A DNA stretch of 64,000 bases from contig JAFWHB010000014.1 of assembly GCA_017512145.1 (NCBI GenBank), positions 171,203 through 235,202 on the forward strand. The letters run 5' to 3'. This document shows positions 1 through 8,758 of this stretch, piece by piece (position 1 is the first letter of the stretch; every line of letters starts with the position of its first letter). Origin of the DNA: Mogibacterium sp. GTDB taxonomy: Bacteria > Bacillota > Clostridia > Peptostreptococcales > Anaerovoracaceae. The notes under the pieces were generated by a model. The model did no database searches. It was not told where the DNA came from and worked only from the letters and a program-made list of their open reading frames with translations. A program made the position numbers and the translations under genes.

Positions 1-673
1 TAACAGGATGCTCCTCGAGGAGATCCATTCTCAGTACGACAGAGTCCACCTTAGGGACCGGATAGAAGCATTCTCTCGAGACATCTGTTATCTCGCTTAC
101 TTCTGAATAGTAGTGTACTGAGTAAGATATTGCGCCTGAGAGCTTGGTGCCTGGAGCTGCGGCTATCCTGTCGCCGACTTCCTTCTGCATCATGACTGTG
201 ATGCTCTCAGCACCTGTGCCTGCTTCAAGCAGCTTCATTATTATCGGGGTAGTGATGTAATACGGAAGATTTCCGACAATGCGAAGATCCTTAAGTCCGA
301 ACTCTTCCATCTTCTCTGCAGCAAGACCTGCAATATCTACTTTGAGTATGTCCTCATGGATTATCTCTACATTGCCGAGACTGAAGGTCTTGACTCTCAG
401 GCCCTCGAGCATACGCTCATCGAGCTCGACTGCGATCAGATGGCCTGCTCTCTCTGCGAGAGGCAGCGTAAGAGCTCCTGTTCCGGGGCCGATCTCTATT
501 ACGAGTGAATCCTCCGTAACACCGCTTCCTTCAACTATGGCCTCTATGATCTCATCATCGATAAGAAAGTTCTGACCGAGACTCTTGGAAGGTCTGATGC
601 CAAGCCCCTTCGGTGGCTTTGTCTTATATGTTCTGTTGTTCTTTGATCCTGATGACCGTTTTTTCGAGCTCAT
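1..673 (-). CDS. rsmA: 16S rRNA (adenine(1518)-N(6)/adenine(1519)-N(6))-dimethyltransferase RsmA (KsgA), 3' end cut by window
   Basis: RsmA dimethylates two adjacent adenines in the 3'-terminal hairpin of 16S rRNA during late 30S maturation. Translating the minus strand gives the family landmarks: SLGQNFLID near residue 35, the SAM-binding EIGPGTGALT motif, and the catalytic NLPYYITTPI motif. The ATG at 673 is the first in-frame start and lies inside the 3' end of rnmV (50-base overlap), so the two are probably translationally coupled. The N-terminal extension before GLGIRPSKSLGQ is basic. The C-terminal part lies beyond position 1 and is not visible. Family assignment is firm; the exact start is less so. 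Confidence 0.93.
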   Translation of the reverse strand, partial: MSSKKRSSGSKNNRTYKTKPPKGLGIRPSKSLGQNFLIDDEIIEAIVEGSGVTEDSLVIEIGPGTGALTLPLAERAGHLIAVELDERMLEGLRVKTFSLGNVEIIHEDILKVDIAGLAAEKMEEFGLKDLRIVGNLPYYITTPIIMKLLEAGTGAESITVMMQKEVGDRIAAAPGTKLSGAISYSVHYYSEVSEITDVSRECFYPVPKVDSVVLRMDLLEEHPV

Positions 674-1217
674 CTCTCTCTATTCTGAATCCTTTGATTT
701 TCTTAAGTAATGCCCGGGAATTACCATAACCGATCCCGAGCTCTCTGCATACTCTGGCTCTTAGTTCTGAAGCTCCGTCTGAGCCTGCGAGTCCGAGCCT
801 GATAAGGTCTGCCTGCGTTACCGGATCTTCCGGCTCGCTGCTTCCCATGCTCTTTGCTCTCTCGCTTATATTAAGAGCCTTTGTCAGGGCCTCAGCGATG
901 TCTGCCGGGTCAGCATTCTCAACTCCGATATCGTCGCCCCTGAGTGCGTCCTGCCTTGCGAGGCTGCACTGTATAGCATCTGGGTATTTGTCTGTGAGCC
1001 TCTTCCTGATCCTCTCTCCTGCAAGATCCGGATCTGTCAGTATGATGATTCCCTTCTCATCATATGCCTTGTCGATCATGCCCCATGTCTCCGCAGAAAT
1101 CCCGTATCCGTGTGTCGGTATGATAAGAGCATCACACGCTCTTGATACAGCATCCACATCGTCTCTGCCCTCGACTATGATGGCCTGTTCTATCTTGATT
1201 CTGTTATCCTTAGTCAT
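624..1217 (-). CDS. rnmV: Ribonuclease M5 (5S rRNA maturase)
   Basis: RNase M5 trims both ends of precursor 5S rRNA in Firmicutes, using ribosomal protein L18 as cofactor. The protein starts with a TOPRIM domain: IIVEGRDDVDAV holds the catalytic Glu, and the acidic motif TDPDLAGERIR follows. The C-terminal half (GYGNSRALLKKIKGF) matches the DUF4093 tail of the family. An upstream extension to 1313 is open, but the ATG at 1217 fits the family N-terminus and overlaps the stop of the preceding divIC gene by 8 bases. rnmV-rsmA adjacency is typical of Firmicutes. Confidence 0.93.
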   Translation of the reverse strand: MTKDNRIKIEQAIIVEGRDDVDAVSRACDALIIPTHGYGISAETWGMIDKAYDEKGIIILTDPDLAGERIRKRLTDKYPDAIQCSLARQDALRGDDIGVENADPADIAEALTKALNISERAKSMGSSEPEDPVTQADLIRLGLAGSDGASELRARVCRELGIGYGNSRALLKKIKGFRIERDELEKTVIRIKEQQNI

Positions 1218-1809
1218 TATTATCTGTCTCTTCTCCGGACTGAGCCTCAGCTCCTGCCTCTGCGCCTTCTTCGGCTTCCGCGGCTGCGGCCTCTGCACTA
1301 TCCTGGAAAACAAACATTATCTCTCCCGGATCAAGAAGCCTGAGCTGTTTTCTTGCCTGGTCCTTGATGTATTCTTTGTCGCCTACGCGCTCGAGTTCTC
1401 TTGCAAGGCGGTCTCTCTCTTCTTCGAGCTCCTGCTGCTGCTTTCTCAGTGCGTAGTTCTCGGCCTTGAGTCTGAAGATCTCTCTTCCGCACATCGTAAA
1501 GAGCATGGCAAAGAGGGCAATCACACCTATGACTGCCAGACTCTTCCGTCGGGTCTTCTGCCATTTGTACTTCCTGCGCCTTGCAGCGATCCTTGCGGCA
1601 AGCTCTGCGTCACGCGCAGCCTGCTCCTCAGGGGAGAGCTCTTCTTCTTCAGGTTCGAACTCTTCCTCAAGTACGGGCTCCTCCTGAGCGGCTTCGGTGA
1701 ATTCAGCAGCTTCAGCTACTTCCTGTTCTTCATCAGAAGCCTCTTCGCTGGATGTCTCTGTGCCGTAGCCGTCATATTCAGTTGTCCATTCATATCTTTC
1801 TTCGGACAA
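1210..1809 (-). CDS. Septum formation initiator, DivIC/FtsB-like
   Basis: DivIC/FtsB proteins are bitopic membrane proteins of the divisome that bind FtsL and FtsQ/DivIB. This 199-residue protein has a long Glu-rich cytoplasmic N-terminus (about 1-80), a basic stop-transfer stretch (RRRKYKWQKTRRK), one membrane segment near residues 90-110 (SLAVIGVIALFAMLF), then a heptad coiled coil (LKAENYALRKQQQELEEERD) and the family tail with YIKDQARKQLRLLDPGE. Family members are usually 100-130 residues; the excess is the acidic N-terminal tail. It sits between an M23 peptidase and rnmV in a minus-strand operon. Whether it should be named divIC or ftsB is not decidable from sequence alone. Confidence 0.88.
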   Translation of the reverse strand: MSEERYEWTTEYDGYGTETSSEEASDEEQEVAEAAEFTEAAQEEPVLEEEFEPEEEELSPEEQAARDAELAARIAARRRKYKWQKTRRKSLAVIGVIALFAMLFTMCGREIFRLKAENYALRKQQQELEEERDRLARELERVGDKEYIKDQARKQLRLLDPGEIMFVFQDSAEAAAAEAEEGAEAGAEAQSGEETDNND

Positions 1810-1823
1810 TTCAATTCTCCATT

Positions 1824-3782
1824 CTAAATTCCAAGATATGGTCTAGGGTTGACAGGTGAACCATTGAGTACGATCTCGAAGTGCAGGTGGCTTCCGAAGC
1901 TGTGTCCGGTATTACCTACAAGGGCGATGTTCTGTCCCTGATATACCTTCTCTCCGTAACGTACAAGCAGCTTGCTACAGTGAGCGTATCTTGTCTGTCT
2001 TCCATCCTCATGCTGGATGAATACTACATTTCCGTATCCGGAGTAGTACTCTGCCTTGACTACGGTTCCGCCGTCTGTTGCATAGATCGGAGTTCCGGTA
2101 GGAGCTCCCATGTCGATACCTGCGTGGAGACGTCCCCATCTGAAACCAAAGTTGGATGTGAGTACGTAGTTGTGTATCGGCATTACATATGTTCCGGTAG
2201 GTGCTGTCTTAGGTCTTTCAGCAGTTCCTACGAGGATGATCTTGTCCTGTTTCTCTCTGACTGTCTCGATGCTGTCTGCGTTCCTCTTGGTTACTTCTCC
2301 GGCAACCTTGGTTATGGTTCCGTCGAAGATCTGGATTCCGTCGACACCTTCCTGCTCTATGTGGGTCTCGCCCTCATAGTACTCGTCAGACTCTTTCTTG
2401 ATCGTCTCGTACTCGAGAGTCTCCTTCATTCTTCCGGTCTCGACCATTTTGACGCTTACAGGATCGATTATCTTACGTACGCAGATCTTATCGCCCTGCT
2501 CGATCTCAGTCACGACATTCTCATTGTTCTCATCATAGATATTGATCGGTTCGACTCCGAATGTCCTTGCGATGCTTCCGAGGTTCTCCTCAGGCTCTAC
2601 GATATGGAAAATGATCTCCTCTCCGCCCTTGGTCATATTCTCGAGTGCTTCTGCATAGCTCTGTACGCTTGTAAGCAGAACGTTGATAGGCCTTATAGCA
2701 AGGTCATTGGTGAACTTGGTTGATACAAGTGTCATGCCTTCATCCGGCTCGCTCAGTACGGCCATTGCATTGTTGAGGAGGTTCTCAGCCTCTTCATTGT
2801 CCTTGACCACTGCTACGAGGTTCTCACCGTCATATACGCCATAAGCCTCAGTCTCGATATCTGTCATGTAGACGAGCTTGTTGACTGTTGTATCTGCATC
2901 GTCGATACTTTTGCCTCTTGCATCGACAAGATTGAATGTAACATTCTGGTTGGCAGTGAATTTGATCTCGGATCCGCCCGAATTGTTCTCTGTCATCTTG
3001 GTGCCGGCGATTTCGAGCACGTCCATAACATCTTCCTGATTGTTTACATATCCGAGGATCTTGCCGTTGTATGCATATTCATAGACGGTGTATTTGTCGA
3101 ATATTGCAAGAACGACAGCGGCAAGCACGCCTATGATCAGGATAACAAGACCGATCATCCTTCTTGACTGTCTGTAGGTCGAAGTGATCCTGTGCCCTGC
3201 CTTGACAAAGTCTCTGCCGGCATCTGCTGCTGCAGAGTCTATCATGGTCTGGAGTCTGTCGTGAAAATCGACAAAGGCTGCGATCCTTCCCTCGCCCTTG
3301 TTAGTAATCTCGAGGGATCCTGCGATCTTCCTGACCTCTTCATCAGTAGGTTCATACTTGGTGAATATGACAGGAGCCTTCTGCTTGGTGTCAGCCTTCG
3401 GCTTGGCCTCTTTCTTCTTGGCAGGCTTCTTCTTAGCAGCCTTCTTCTTTGCCGGCTTCTCAGCTTCTTCAGTTGGCTCTTCTGCCAGAGTCTCAGGCTC
3501 TGCAGCCACTTCGGCCTCTTCCACAGGGGCCTCAGCTTCTGTAGCTGGCTCTTCGGCTGGTTCTTCGGCCTCTGTCTCTGCTTCTTTGAGCAGTTCTTCC
3601 GGCTCTACGAATGTAACATCTCCAGGCTCCAGATTCTTCTCAGCAAGATATCTGGCGTACGCCAAAGCCAGAGCGTGGAGTTCTTCCTCACTCGGCTCCG
3701 GTGCCTTCGTCTCGGCTATCTCTGCATATACTTCTCTTTTTTCGTTATCGTGTTCTAATTTGTCCTTGTCTGCTGGAACCAT
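1824..3782 (-). CDS. Membrane-anchored M23 metallopeptidase with LysM-like and G5 domains
   Basis: Predicted peptidoglycan endopeptidase of the LytM/M23 class. Domain order: an acidic N-terminus, a lysine/alanine-rich stretch (about 115-140), one transmembrane segment (LVILIIGVLAAVVLAIF, about 210), an extracellular stalk, a degenerate LysM-like motif (SIARTFGVEPINIYDE, about 400), a G5 domain (about 450-530), and a C-terminal M23 domain (about 540-652). The zinc ligands are intact: HAGIDMG (His553, Asp557) and HLHFE (His634), with a further His near 601 in RYAHC. The start overlaps the DnaD-like gene by 28 bases, with an AGAAGAGG ribosome-binding site upstream. It may serve division, given the adjacent divIC; that is inference. 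Confidence 0.88.
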   Translation of the reverse strand: MVPADKDKLEHDNEKREVYAEIAETKAPEPSEEELHALALAYARYLAEKNLEPGDVTFVEPEELLKEAETEAEEPAEEPATEAEAPVEEAEVAAEPETLAEEPTEEAEKPAKKKAAKKKPAKKKEAKPKADTKQKAPVIFTKYEPTDEEVRKIAGSLEITNKGEGRIAAFVDFHDRLQTMIDSAAADAGRDFVKAGHRITSTYRQSRRMIGLVILIIGVLAAVVLAIFDKYTVYEYAYNGKILGYVNNQEDVMDVLEIAGTKMTENNSGGSEIKFTANQNVTFNLVDARGKSIDDADTTVNKLVYMTDIETEAYGVYDGENLVAVVKDNEEAENLLNNAMAVLSEPDEGMTLVSTKFTNDLAIRPINVLLTSVQSYAEALENMTKGGEEIIFHIVEPEENLGSIARTFGVEPINIYDENNENVVTEIEQGDKICVRKIIDPVSVKMVETGRMKETLEYETIKKESDEYYEGETHIEQEGVDGIQIFDGTITKVAGEVTKRNADSIETVREKQDKIILVGTAERPKTAPTGTYVMPIHNYVLTSNFGFRWGRLHAGIDMGAPTGTPIYATDGGTVVKAEYYSGYGNVVFIQHEDGRQTRYAHCSKLLVRYGEKVYQGQNIALVGNTGHSFGSHLHFEIVLNGSPVNPRPYLGI

Positions 3783-5137
3783 TTATAAGCCTCTTCTGCA
3801 CGCTCTTTGCAGCACGTGCAAGTTCTTCCTTCATCTGTGTATCCGGTATCCTTGCAGATATCGCATCTGTACTTCCTGTCAAGGTAATCTGCCGGATATC
3901 CGCTGCTTTCGAGCAGGCTTCTCTTCTCTTCTTCGAGAGAGCGCCTCTTCTCGAGCAGTGCCTGCCTTCTCTCCCTGGCTCCAGGGCCCGGGTCCACGCT
4001 TACAACCTTGCGGTTGAGCGAAGCTTCGGCAGTGAATATATCTTCCATGCCACGGATGCGGCTTCTGACTTCGCTGATCCTGGCATTGCGTTCGTTCTCA
4101 TCTTCCTGTCTTATGTGGTCATAGTAGTCTCTCAGGACTTTGCGGCTGACCATTGCCTGCTCAGGCTGCACCCCGGCACTTTGGCCGTTGCTCTGAGAGG
4201 CTGCCGGCTGTGCCCATGTGTTGACGCCGCCCTTCTCGAGCTGCTTGTTCTCGAGAACTTTGTTCACATATCTCAGGTTCGGCTCTCTTCTGCCGGCTGA
4301 AGCCCTGCATGCCTCGAGGACTTCCTTGACCGAGCAGCCCATCGTATCGAGCCACCTGTCCATTATCTCTCTGTCTGCAGGAGCCGGAAGCCTTGTCCAT
4401 CCGAGCTCACCGAAGACCTGTCTGTAGAATTCATTACGCTTGCTGTGCCTGTCGAGCATGATCTTGACCTGTGCAACATCCTTGCAGCCCTCTTCCTTCC
4501 ATCTGAGAGCTACCTTGAAGATGTAGTCCACGCTGTATTTATCGAGGTCTACGCAGTAATCTATTGCAAAATCCAGGATGTCCGGCTCGATGTTGTAGAC
4601 TTTGACGGCATCTGTGAGCTTGGCCGCCTCGCGTCTTGAAATAGTCCTGCCTGTCAGCATCTGATACTTCTCGAAAATCTCTCTCAGCTGCTGATTCACA
4701 AGCCTTGCGATGATAGCCTCGGCTCCTTCTTCGGTATCCGAATAGCCATCGGCGTAGTTCACAGACTGATTGCCCGCGGTATCTTCAGGGACAGGGTAGG
4801 TCTCTTCGAGCGTCTTGCCATAGAAGAGGTCTATCTGTCTTATGAATTCGACGCTGAAGTCCTCTGTCTCTCTTGAGCCGTACAGTCTCACAAGGCCCTT
4901 GGACTCCCAGTATTTCCAGGCATTGTCCACGTCCTTCTCGTTCAGTCCGAGCGTCAGCGCCATTGTACGGGAGTCGATCTCCTCTTCATACTGCGCGTAC
5001 ATAAGGCCAAATAGGAACACCTTAACACAGTCCCCCGGCGCATCCGGGAGAAACTCGTTGATAAAGAGGTTCTCTACTGTCGTCTTATACAGGAAGATGT
5101 CCTTCCGTTCGCCTGTTCTGAACTTGGTCCTGGCCAT
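3755..5137 (-). CDS. DnaD/DnaB-II domain helicase loader-type protein with C-terminal zinc cluster
   Basis: Primosome proteins with DnaD/DnaB-II domains remodel DNA at the origin and help load replicative helicase in Firmicutes. The 460-residue protein starts with a winged-helix-like region, then has two DnaD-type domains (about 155-235, ISRREAAKLTDAV; and about 240-300, ending in YVNKVLENK). A charged linker leads to a Cys cluster (CDICKDTGYTDEGRTCTCC) near residue 430. The last feature resembles the zinc motif of DnaC-type loaders. Its start shares one base with the dnaB stop (TAATG), so coupling with the helicase gene is tight and supports a loader role. It could be called DnaD or the B. 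subtilis DnaB-like loader; I leave the symbol blank. Confidence 0.85.
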   Translation of the reverse strand: MARTKFRTGERKDIFLYKTTVENLFINEFLPDAPGDCVKVFLFGLMYAQYEEEIDSRTMALTLGLNEKDVDNAWKYWESKGLVRLYGSRETEDFSVEFIRQIDLFYGKTLEETYPVPEDTAGNQSVNYADGYSDTEEGAEAIIARLVNQQLREIFEKYQMLTGRTISRREAAKLTDAVKVYNIEPDILDFAIDYCVDLDKYSVDYIFKVALRWKEEGCKDVAQVKIMLDRHSKRNEFYRQVFGELGWTRLPAPADREIMDRWLDTMGCSVKEVLEACRASAGRREPNLRYVNKVLENKQLEKGGVNTWAQPAASQSNGQSAGVQPEQAMVSRKVLRDYYDHIRQEDENERNARISEVRSRIRGMEDIFTAEASLNRKVVSVDPGPGARERRQALLEKRRSLEEEKRSLLESSGYPADYLDRKYRCDICKDTGYTDEGRTCTCCKERAEEAYKWFQQTRTN

Positions 5138-6516
5138 TAATTATATGAATCTTTCTCCTGTGCAAGGTTGCCGAACTTGACGTATCTTGGCACCCATGCC
5201 AGTGTCGCGGAGCCTACAGGTCCGCTTCTGTGTTTAGCTATATTGACTATGCAGGTCAGGCCTGTAGTGGCATCGACCTGTGCTCTTTCGTCATCGTTCT
5301 GATAATAGTCCTCTCTCTTGAGGAATATTACGATATCCGCGTCCTGCTCGATCGCGCCGGAGTCTCTGAGGTCGGAAAGCTTTGGCATATGGTCTCCGCC
5401 TCGCTGCTCAGGTCCTCTGGAAAGCTGCGACAGAAGTATGACCGCGCAGTTCAGTTCCTTTGCCATGATCTTGATGGATCTTGTGATGGCAGCGATCTCC
5501 TTCTCTCTCTGCTCTATCCTGTAGCCGCCCATGCTCATCAGCTGGAGGTAGTCGATGATTACAAGATCGAGGCCGCCTCTTTCCTGGCTGAATCTCCTGC
5601 ACTTGTTCTTCATCTCTACAGGTGTGATGGATGATGTTTCGTCGATGACAAGGTCCGTGCCGTAGAAGCTGTCCTGAGCTGCACTCAGGCTCTCCCACTC
5701 GTCCGCTGATATCTCGCCTCTTCTGATGTTCTCGAGTGGAACGCTTGAGGTCATCGAGAGAAGTCTCTGACCGAGCTGCGTATCCGACATCTCAAGGCTG
5801 AATACGATGACCTTGTGTCCGATGGTTGCGGCATGCTCTGCGATATTCAGGGCAAAAGCCGTCTTGCCGACACCCGGTCTTGCAGCGAGTATGATAAGGT
5901 CTGTCTTCTGGAATCCTCCGAGGATCCTGTCTACATCCCTGAAGCCTGTCTCGATTCCCTTGATCTCTCCGCCCATCTTCTCAAGCTCCTGGATCTCCTT
6001 GATGTTCTCGAAGAGTACATCGTTGATATCCGTATAGCTTGATCTCTGGGTCTTGTGAGCGATCTCGAGGATCCTCTGCTCAGCGCCGTCAAGAATATCC
6101 TCAGGTGGGAGCTCATCAGAGTATGCGGATTCTCTGATCTTCTCAGCCTCATCGATGAGCTGTCTCATCTTGGACTTGTTAGCGACAGTCTCTGCATAAT
6201 ACTTTGCATTCGAAACGACGATGGTCTCATCCATAAGTCTGCTGAGATATGTGATACCACCGACAAGGTCTGCTGTCTTTCGCTGTCTGAGTGCGGAATA
6301 TACCGTTGTGATGTCTACTCCGGTACCCTTCTGCTCCATCTCGATCATGGTCTTGTAGATTTCCTTATGCTCATTGAGATAGAAGTCATCGGGTCTTAGT
6401 ATTCCGCTTACGTCCGCTCTTGCATCCTGATTCTTGAGCATCGCTCCGAGGACGGCCATTTCGGCTTCTATGTCCTGTGGAGGAATCGGAGCCTTGACAT
6501 TACGTTCTTCGTCCAT
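5137..6516 (-). CDS. dnaB: Replicative DNA helicase DnaB
   Basis: Hexameric 5'-3' helicase that unwinds DNA at the fork. The N-terminal DnaB domain (PPQDIEAEMAVLGAML) is followed by the RecA-like motor with Walker A ARPGVGKTAFALNIA, Walker B LDLVIIDYLQLM, and the conserved AKELNCAVILLSQLSR and LSDLRDSGAIEQDADIV motifs. Length (459) is normal. It shares single-base TAATG junctions with rplI upstream and the DnaD-like gene downstream. No intein or insertion is seen. Confidence 0.97.
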   Translation of the reverse strand: MDEERNVKAPIPPQDIEAEMAVLGAMLKNQDARADVSGILRPDDFYLNEHKEIYKTMIEMEQKGTGVDITTVYSALRQRKTADLVGGITYLSRLMDETIVVSNAKYYAETVANKSKMRQLIDEAEKIRESAYSDELPPEDILDGAEQRILEIAHKTQRSSYTDINDVLFENIKEIQELEKMGGEIKGIETGFRDVDRILGGFQKTDLIILAARPGVGKTAFALNIAEHAATIGHKVIVFSLEMSDTQLGQRLLSMTSSVPLENIRRGEISADEWESLSAAQDSFYGTDLVIDETSSITPVEMKNKCRRFSQERGGLDLVIIDYLQLMSMGGYRIEQREKEIAAITRSIKIMAKELNCAVILLSQLSRGPEQRGGDHMPKLSDLRDSGAIEQDADIVIFLKREDYYQNDDERAQVDATTGLTCIVNIAKHRSGPVGSATLAWVPRYVKFGNLAQEKDSYN

Positions 6517-6965
6517 TATTTATTGCCTTCGATCCTGACTTTGACTTTGGCTGTTATATCCTGGAAAACCTTGATCTCTACTTCGGTTGTTCCGGTTTCT
6601 TTGATCGGCTTGTCGAGGATGATCTTCCTGCGGTCAAGCTCTTCACCTGTCTGCTCCTTGATTGCCTCAGCAATGTCCATCGAAGTGATGGAGCCGAACA
6701 GCTTGCCGTTGTCGCCGACTTTGGTCCTTACAACAACGCCCTTGCCTCTGAGCTTGGCTGCGAACTTCTCTGCCTCAGCTCTCTCCTGAGCGAGCTTCTC
6801 AGCGGCTCTTGCCTTCTCGCGCTCGAAAGCCTTCTTGTTGGCAGGTGTTGCCTCTACTGCAAGTCCGCCAGGGATAAGCTTGTTGCGTGCAAAGCCGTCG
6901 CTTACCTTGACGATCTGTCCTTCTTTACCGGTTCCCTTAACGTCTTTCTTAAGAATTACTTCCAT
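6516..6965 (-). CDS. rplI: 50S ribosomal protein L9
   Basis: L9 bridges the base of the L1 stalk and limits frameshifting. The N-terminal 23S rRNA-binding domain reads [26 protein letters not shown], continuing to [11 protein letters not shown], followed by the long connecting helix ([18 protein letters not shown]) and the C-terminal domain with [15 protein letters not shown]. Length 149 is usual. It lies between gdpP and dnaB, the common Firmicutes order; the rpsF-ssb-rpsR genes often found near it are not in this window. Confidence 0.97.
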   Translation of the reverse strand: MEVILKKDVKGTGKEGQIVKVSDGFARNKLIPGGLAVEATPANKKAFEREKARAAEKLAQERAEAEKFAAKLRGKGVVVRTKVGDNGKLFGSITSMDIAEAIKEQTGEELDRRKIILDKPIKETGTTEVEIKVFQDITAKVKVRIEGNK

Positions 6966-6995
6966 TTGGTTTCCTCGATTCCGTGTATGCCCGTC

Positions 6996-8744
6996 TTAAT
7001 TATTCTCCGGGCTCATCTGTTCTCTGACCAGCTTGATAAGCTGCTCTTCTACATATTCGATAGGCTCATTGACCTGAGCTGCTGCGGATGTGAAGTGTCC
7101 TCCGCCTCCGAACTTCTCCATCATGGCCTGTACATTTACCTGTCCGAGCGATCTTGCGCTGATGATGGTCTGCTCCTTCTCGTTGGTGCCAAGGACAAAG
7201 GTAGCTTTGACGCCCTTGACCATCAGAAGTTCATCTGCGACCTGCGCGTTGATGATCTGGGTGTTGCCCGTGTGTCCTCTGGTTGCGGCAAAGGCTGCGC
7301 CGTAATCAGTGAAGTCCGCTCTTGCGATAGCACTCGCTTTGGACTTGAACTCTGTCTTGTCCATCTGGAAGAATCGCTTTACCTCTACGGTGTCAGCGCC
7401 TGCTCTCTTGAGCCACGAAGCCGCCTCGAAGGTCCTTACGCCTGTTCTTCCCGAGAAATTGTTGGTATCTACCATGATACCTGCAAGCATCGACTCCGCC
7501 TCGAACTTGTTGATGAACCTCTTCTGCGCAAAGTGCTGCAGGAGCTCTGCCATCAGCTCGCTGGCTGAGGATGCATAGGACTCGATATATGCGATAGACG
7601 CATTCTTGAAGGAGTCCTCTGTCAGTCTGTGGTGGTCGATGATGATCCTTGCCTTGCATGCATCCACAAGTTCAGGACACTCGACCAGCATCGGTCTGTT
7701 GGTATCTACTATTATGAGAAGCGTCTTGTCAGTTACCATCTTGAGGGCTCTCTCCTGCTTGATGATGTTGTAATCATCAGTATCGATCGCCTGATTGTAG
7801 ATGGTATCAAGGGCTTCGTTGTGTTTGTCTATTACGATGAATGCATCCTTGCCAAGATATTTGCAGATGCAGTACGCACCGATTGCCGAGCCAAAGGCAT
7901 CCATGTCCGGCCATCTGTGTCCCATGATGAGGACCTTGTCTGCGTCATTGATCATGGCCTTCATGGCGTGTGCGATGACTCTGGATTTGCCACGGTTACT
8001 CTTCTCGATAGCCTGGAGTGTTCCGCCAAAGTACTTGGTTCCCTCATCGTCCTTGACTACGGCCTGGTCACCTCCGCGGCCTATCGCAAGCTCAAGAGCC
8101 GCCTCGGCAAGGTCAGATGCCTCTGTAAGCGAGATCCCTGACATTCCGGCGCCGATACTGAGTGATGCCGGGAAATCTATCTCCGACTCGATTCCTCTTA
8201 CTTCATCGAGCACCTTGAATTTGTCTTCTGCCATCTTGGCAAGCCTTCCGCGGCTTGTGTACATGACATACTTGTCTTCGTCGGTGCTTATTACAGGAGA
8301 GTCGTAGGTCTCGCCCCATTTTCTAACGATGGCATCGATCTTCGACGGAAGGACTCTCTTGTTATCTTCGCCGGCATTTGCTATCAGTTCATCATAGTTG
8401 TCTATGTTGATGTATACGATTACGGCTCTGTCGCTCTCAAGCTGAGATCTGAAGGTCTCTCTTGCTGTCGCCTCATCAAAGAAGACTATGATGTCCTTGT
8501 CAGGCTTGACATTCTCGTTGGTACGTATCTTGAAAAGTCTGTTATTCCTGAAAATTATTATTTCTTCGTTATTCGCATTGAGGAGTGTATCCCTCTTGAC
8601 TCCTGTCAGCGTGAAGAAATTAGATCCCGCAATGTCTTCATATACGAAGACATTCTTGATGAGAGGATTGGCTCCTGTGACTATTCCGTCCTTATCTACA
8701 ACACATGTTGGCAGTGGGACCTGATTGATAAAGTTCTTCTTCAT
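6996..8744 (-). CDS. gdpP: GdpP-family cyclic-di-AMP phosphodiesterase without membrane segments
   Basis: GdpP hydrolyses c-di-AMP to pApA and so tunes turgor, cell-wall and potassium homeostasis. The chain starts directly with a PAS-like domain (VVDKDGIVTGANPLI), then a degenerate GGDEF domain (about 130-230), and ends with the DHH/DHHA1 catalytic unit: GHRWPDMDAFGSAIG, VDTNRP, DHHR and GGGGHFTSAA. All expected metal-binding motifs are present. Typical GdpP proteins are about 650 residues with two N-terminal transmembrane helices; here the protein is 582 residues and the N-terminus (MKKNFINQVPLPTCVV) is soluble, so it is predicted cytosolic. Order gdpP-rplI-dnaB is conserved in Firmicutes. 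Confidence 0.9.
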   Translation of the reverse strand: MKKNFINQVPLPTCVVDKDGIVTGANPLIKNVFVYEDIAGSNFFTLTGVKRDTLLNANNEEIIIFRNNRLFKIRTNENVKPDKDIIVFFDEATARETFRSQLESDRAVIVYINIDNYDELIANAGEDNKRVLPSKIDAIVRKWGETYDSPVISTDEDKYVMYTSRGRLAKMAEDKFKVLDEVRGIESEIDFPASLSIGAGMSGISLTEASDLAEAALELAIGRGGDQAVVKDDEGTKYFGGTLQAIEKSNRGKSRVIAHAMKAMINDADKVLIMGHRWPDMDAFGSAIGAYCICKYLGKDAFIVIDKHNEALDTIYNQAIDTDDYNIIKQERALKMVTDKTLLIIVDTNRPMLVECPELVDACKARIIIDHHRLTEDSFKNASIAYIESYASSASELMAELLQHFAQKRFINKFEAESMLAGIMVDTNNFSGRTGVRTFEAASWLKRAGADTVEVKRFFQMDKTEFKSKASAIARADFTDYGAAFAATRGHTGNTQIINAQVADELLMVKGVKATFVLGTNEKEQTIISARSLGQVNVQAMMEKFGGGGHFTSAAAQVNEPIEYVEEQLIKLVREQMSPENN

Positions 8745-8758
8745 GATTCTACCCTTTT

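Noticed and set aside
847..1827. Long plus-strand open frame (326 codons) over the divIC/rnmV region
   Set aside because: It is antisense to rnmV and divIC, both with clear family motifs; composition is biased Ser/Leu/Phe as expected for the complement of Glu/Arg-rich coding, and no ribosome-binding site is visible.
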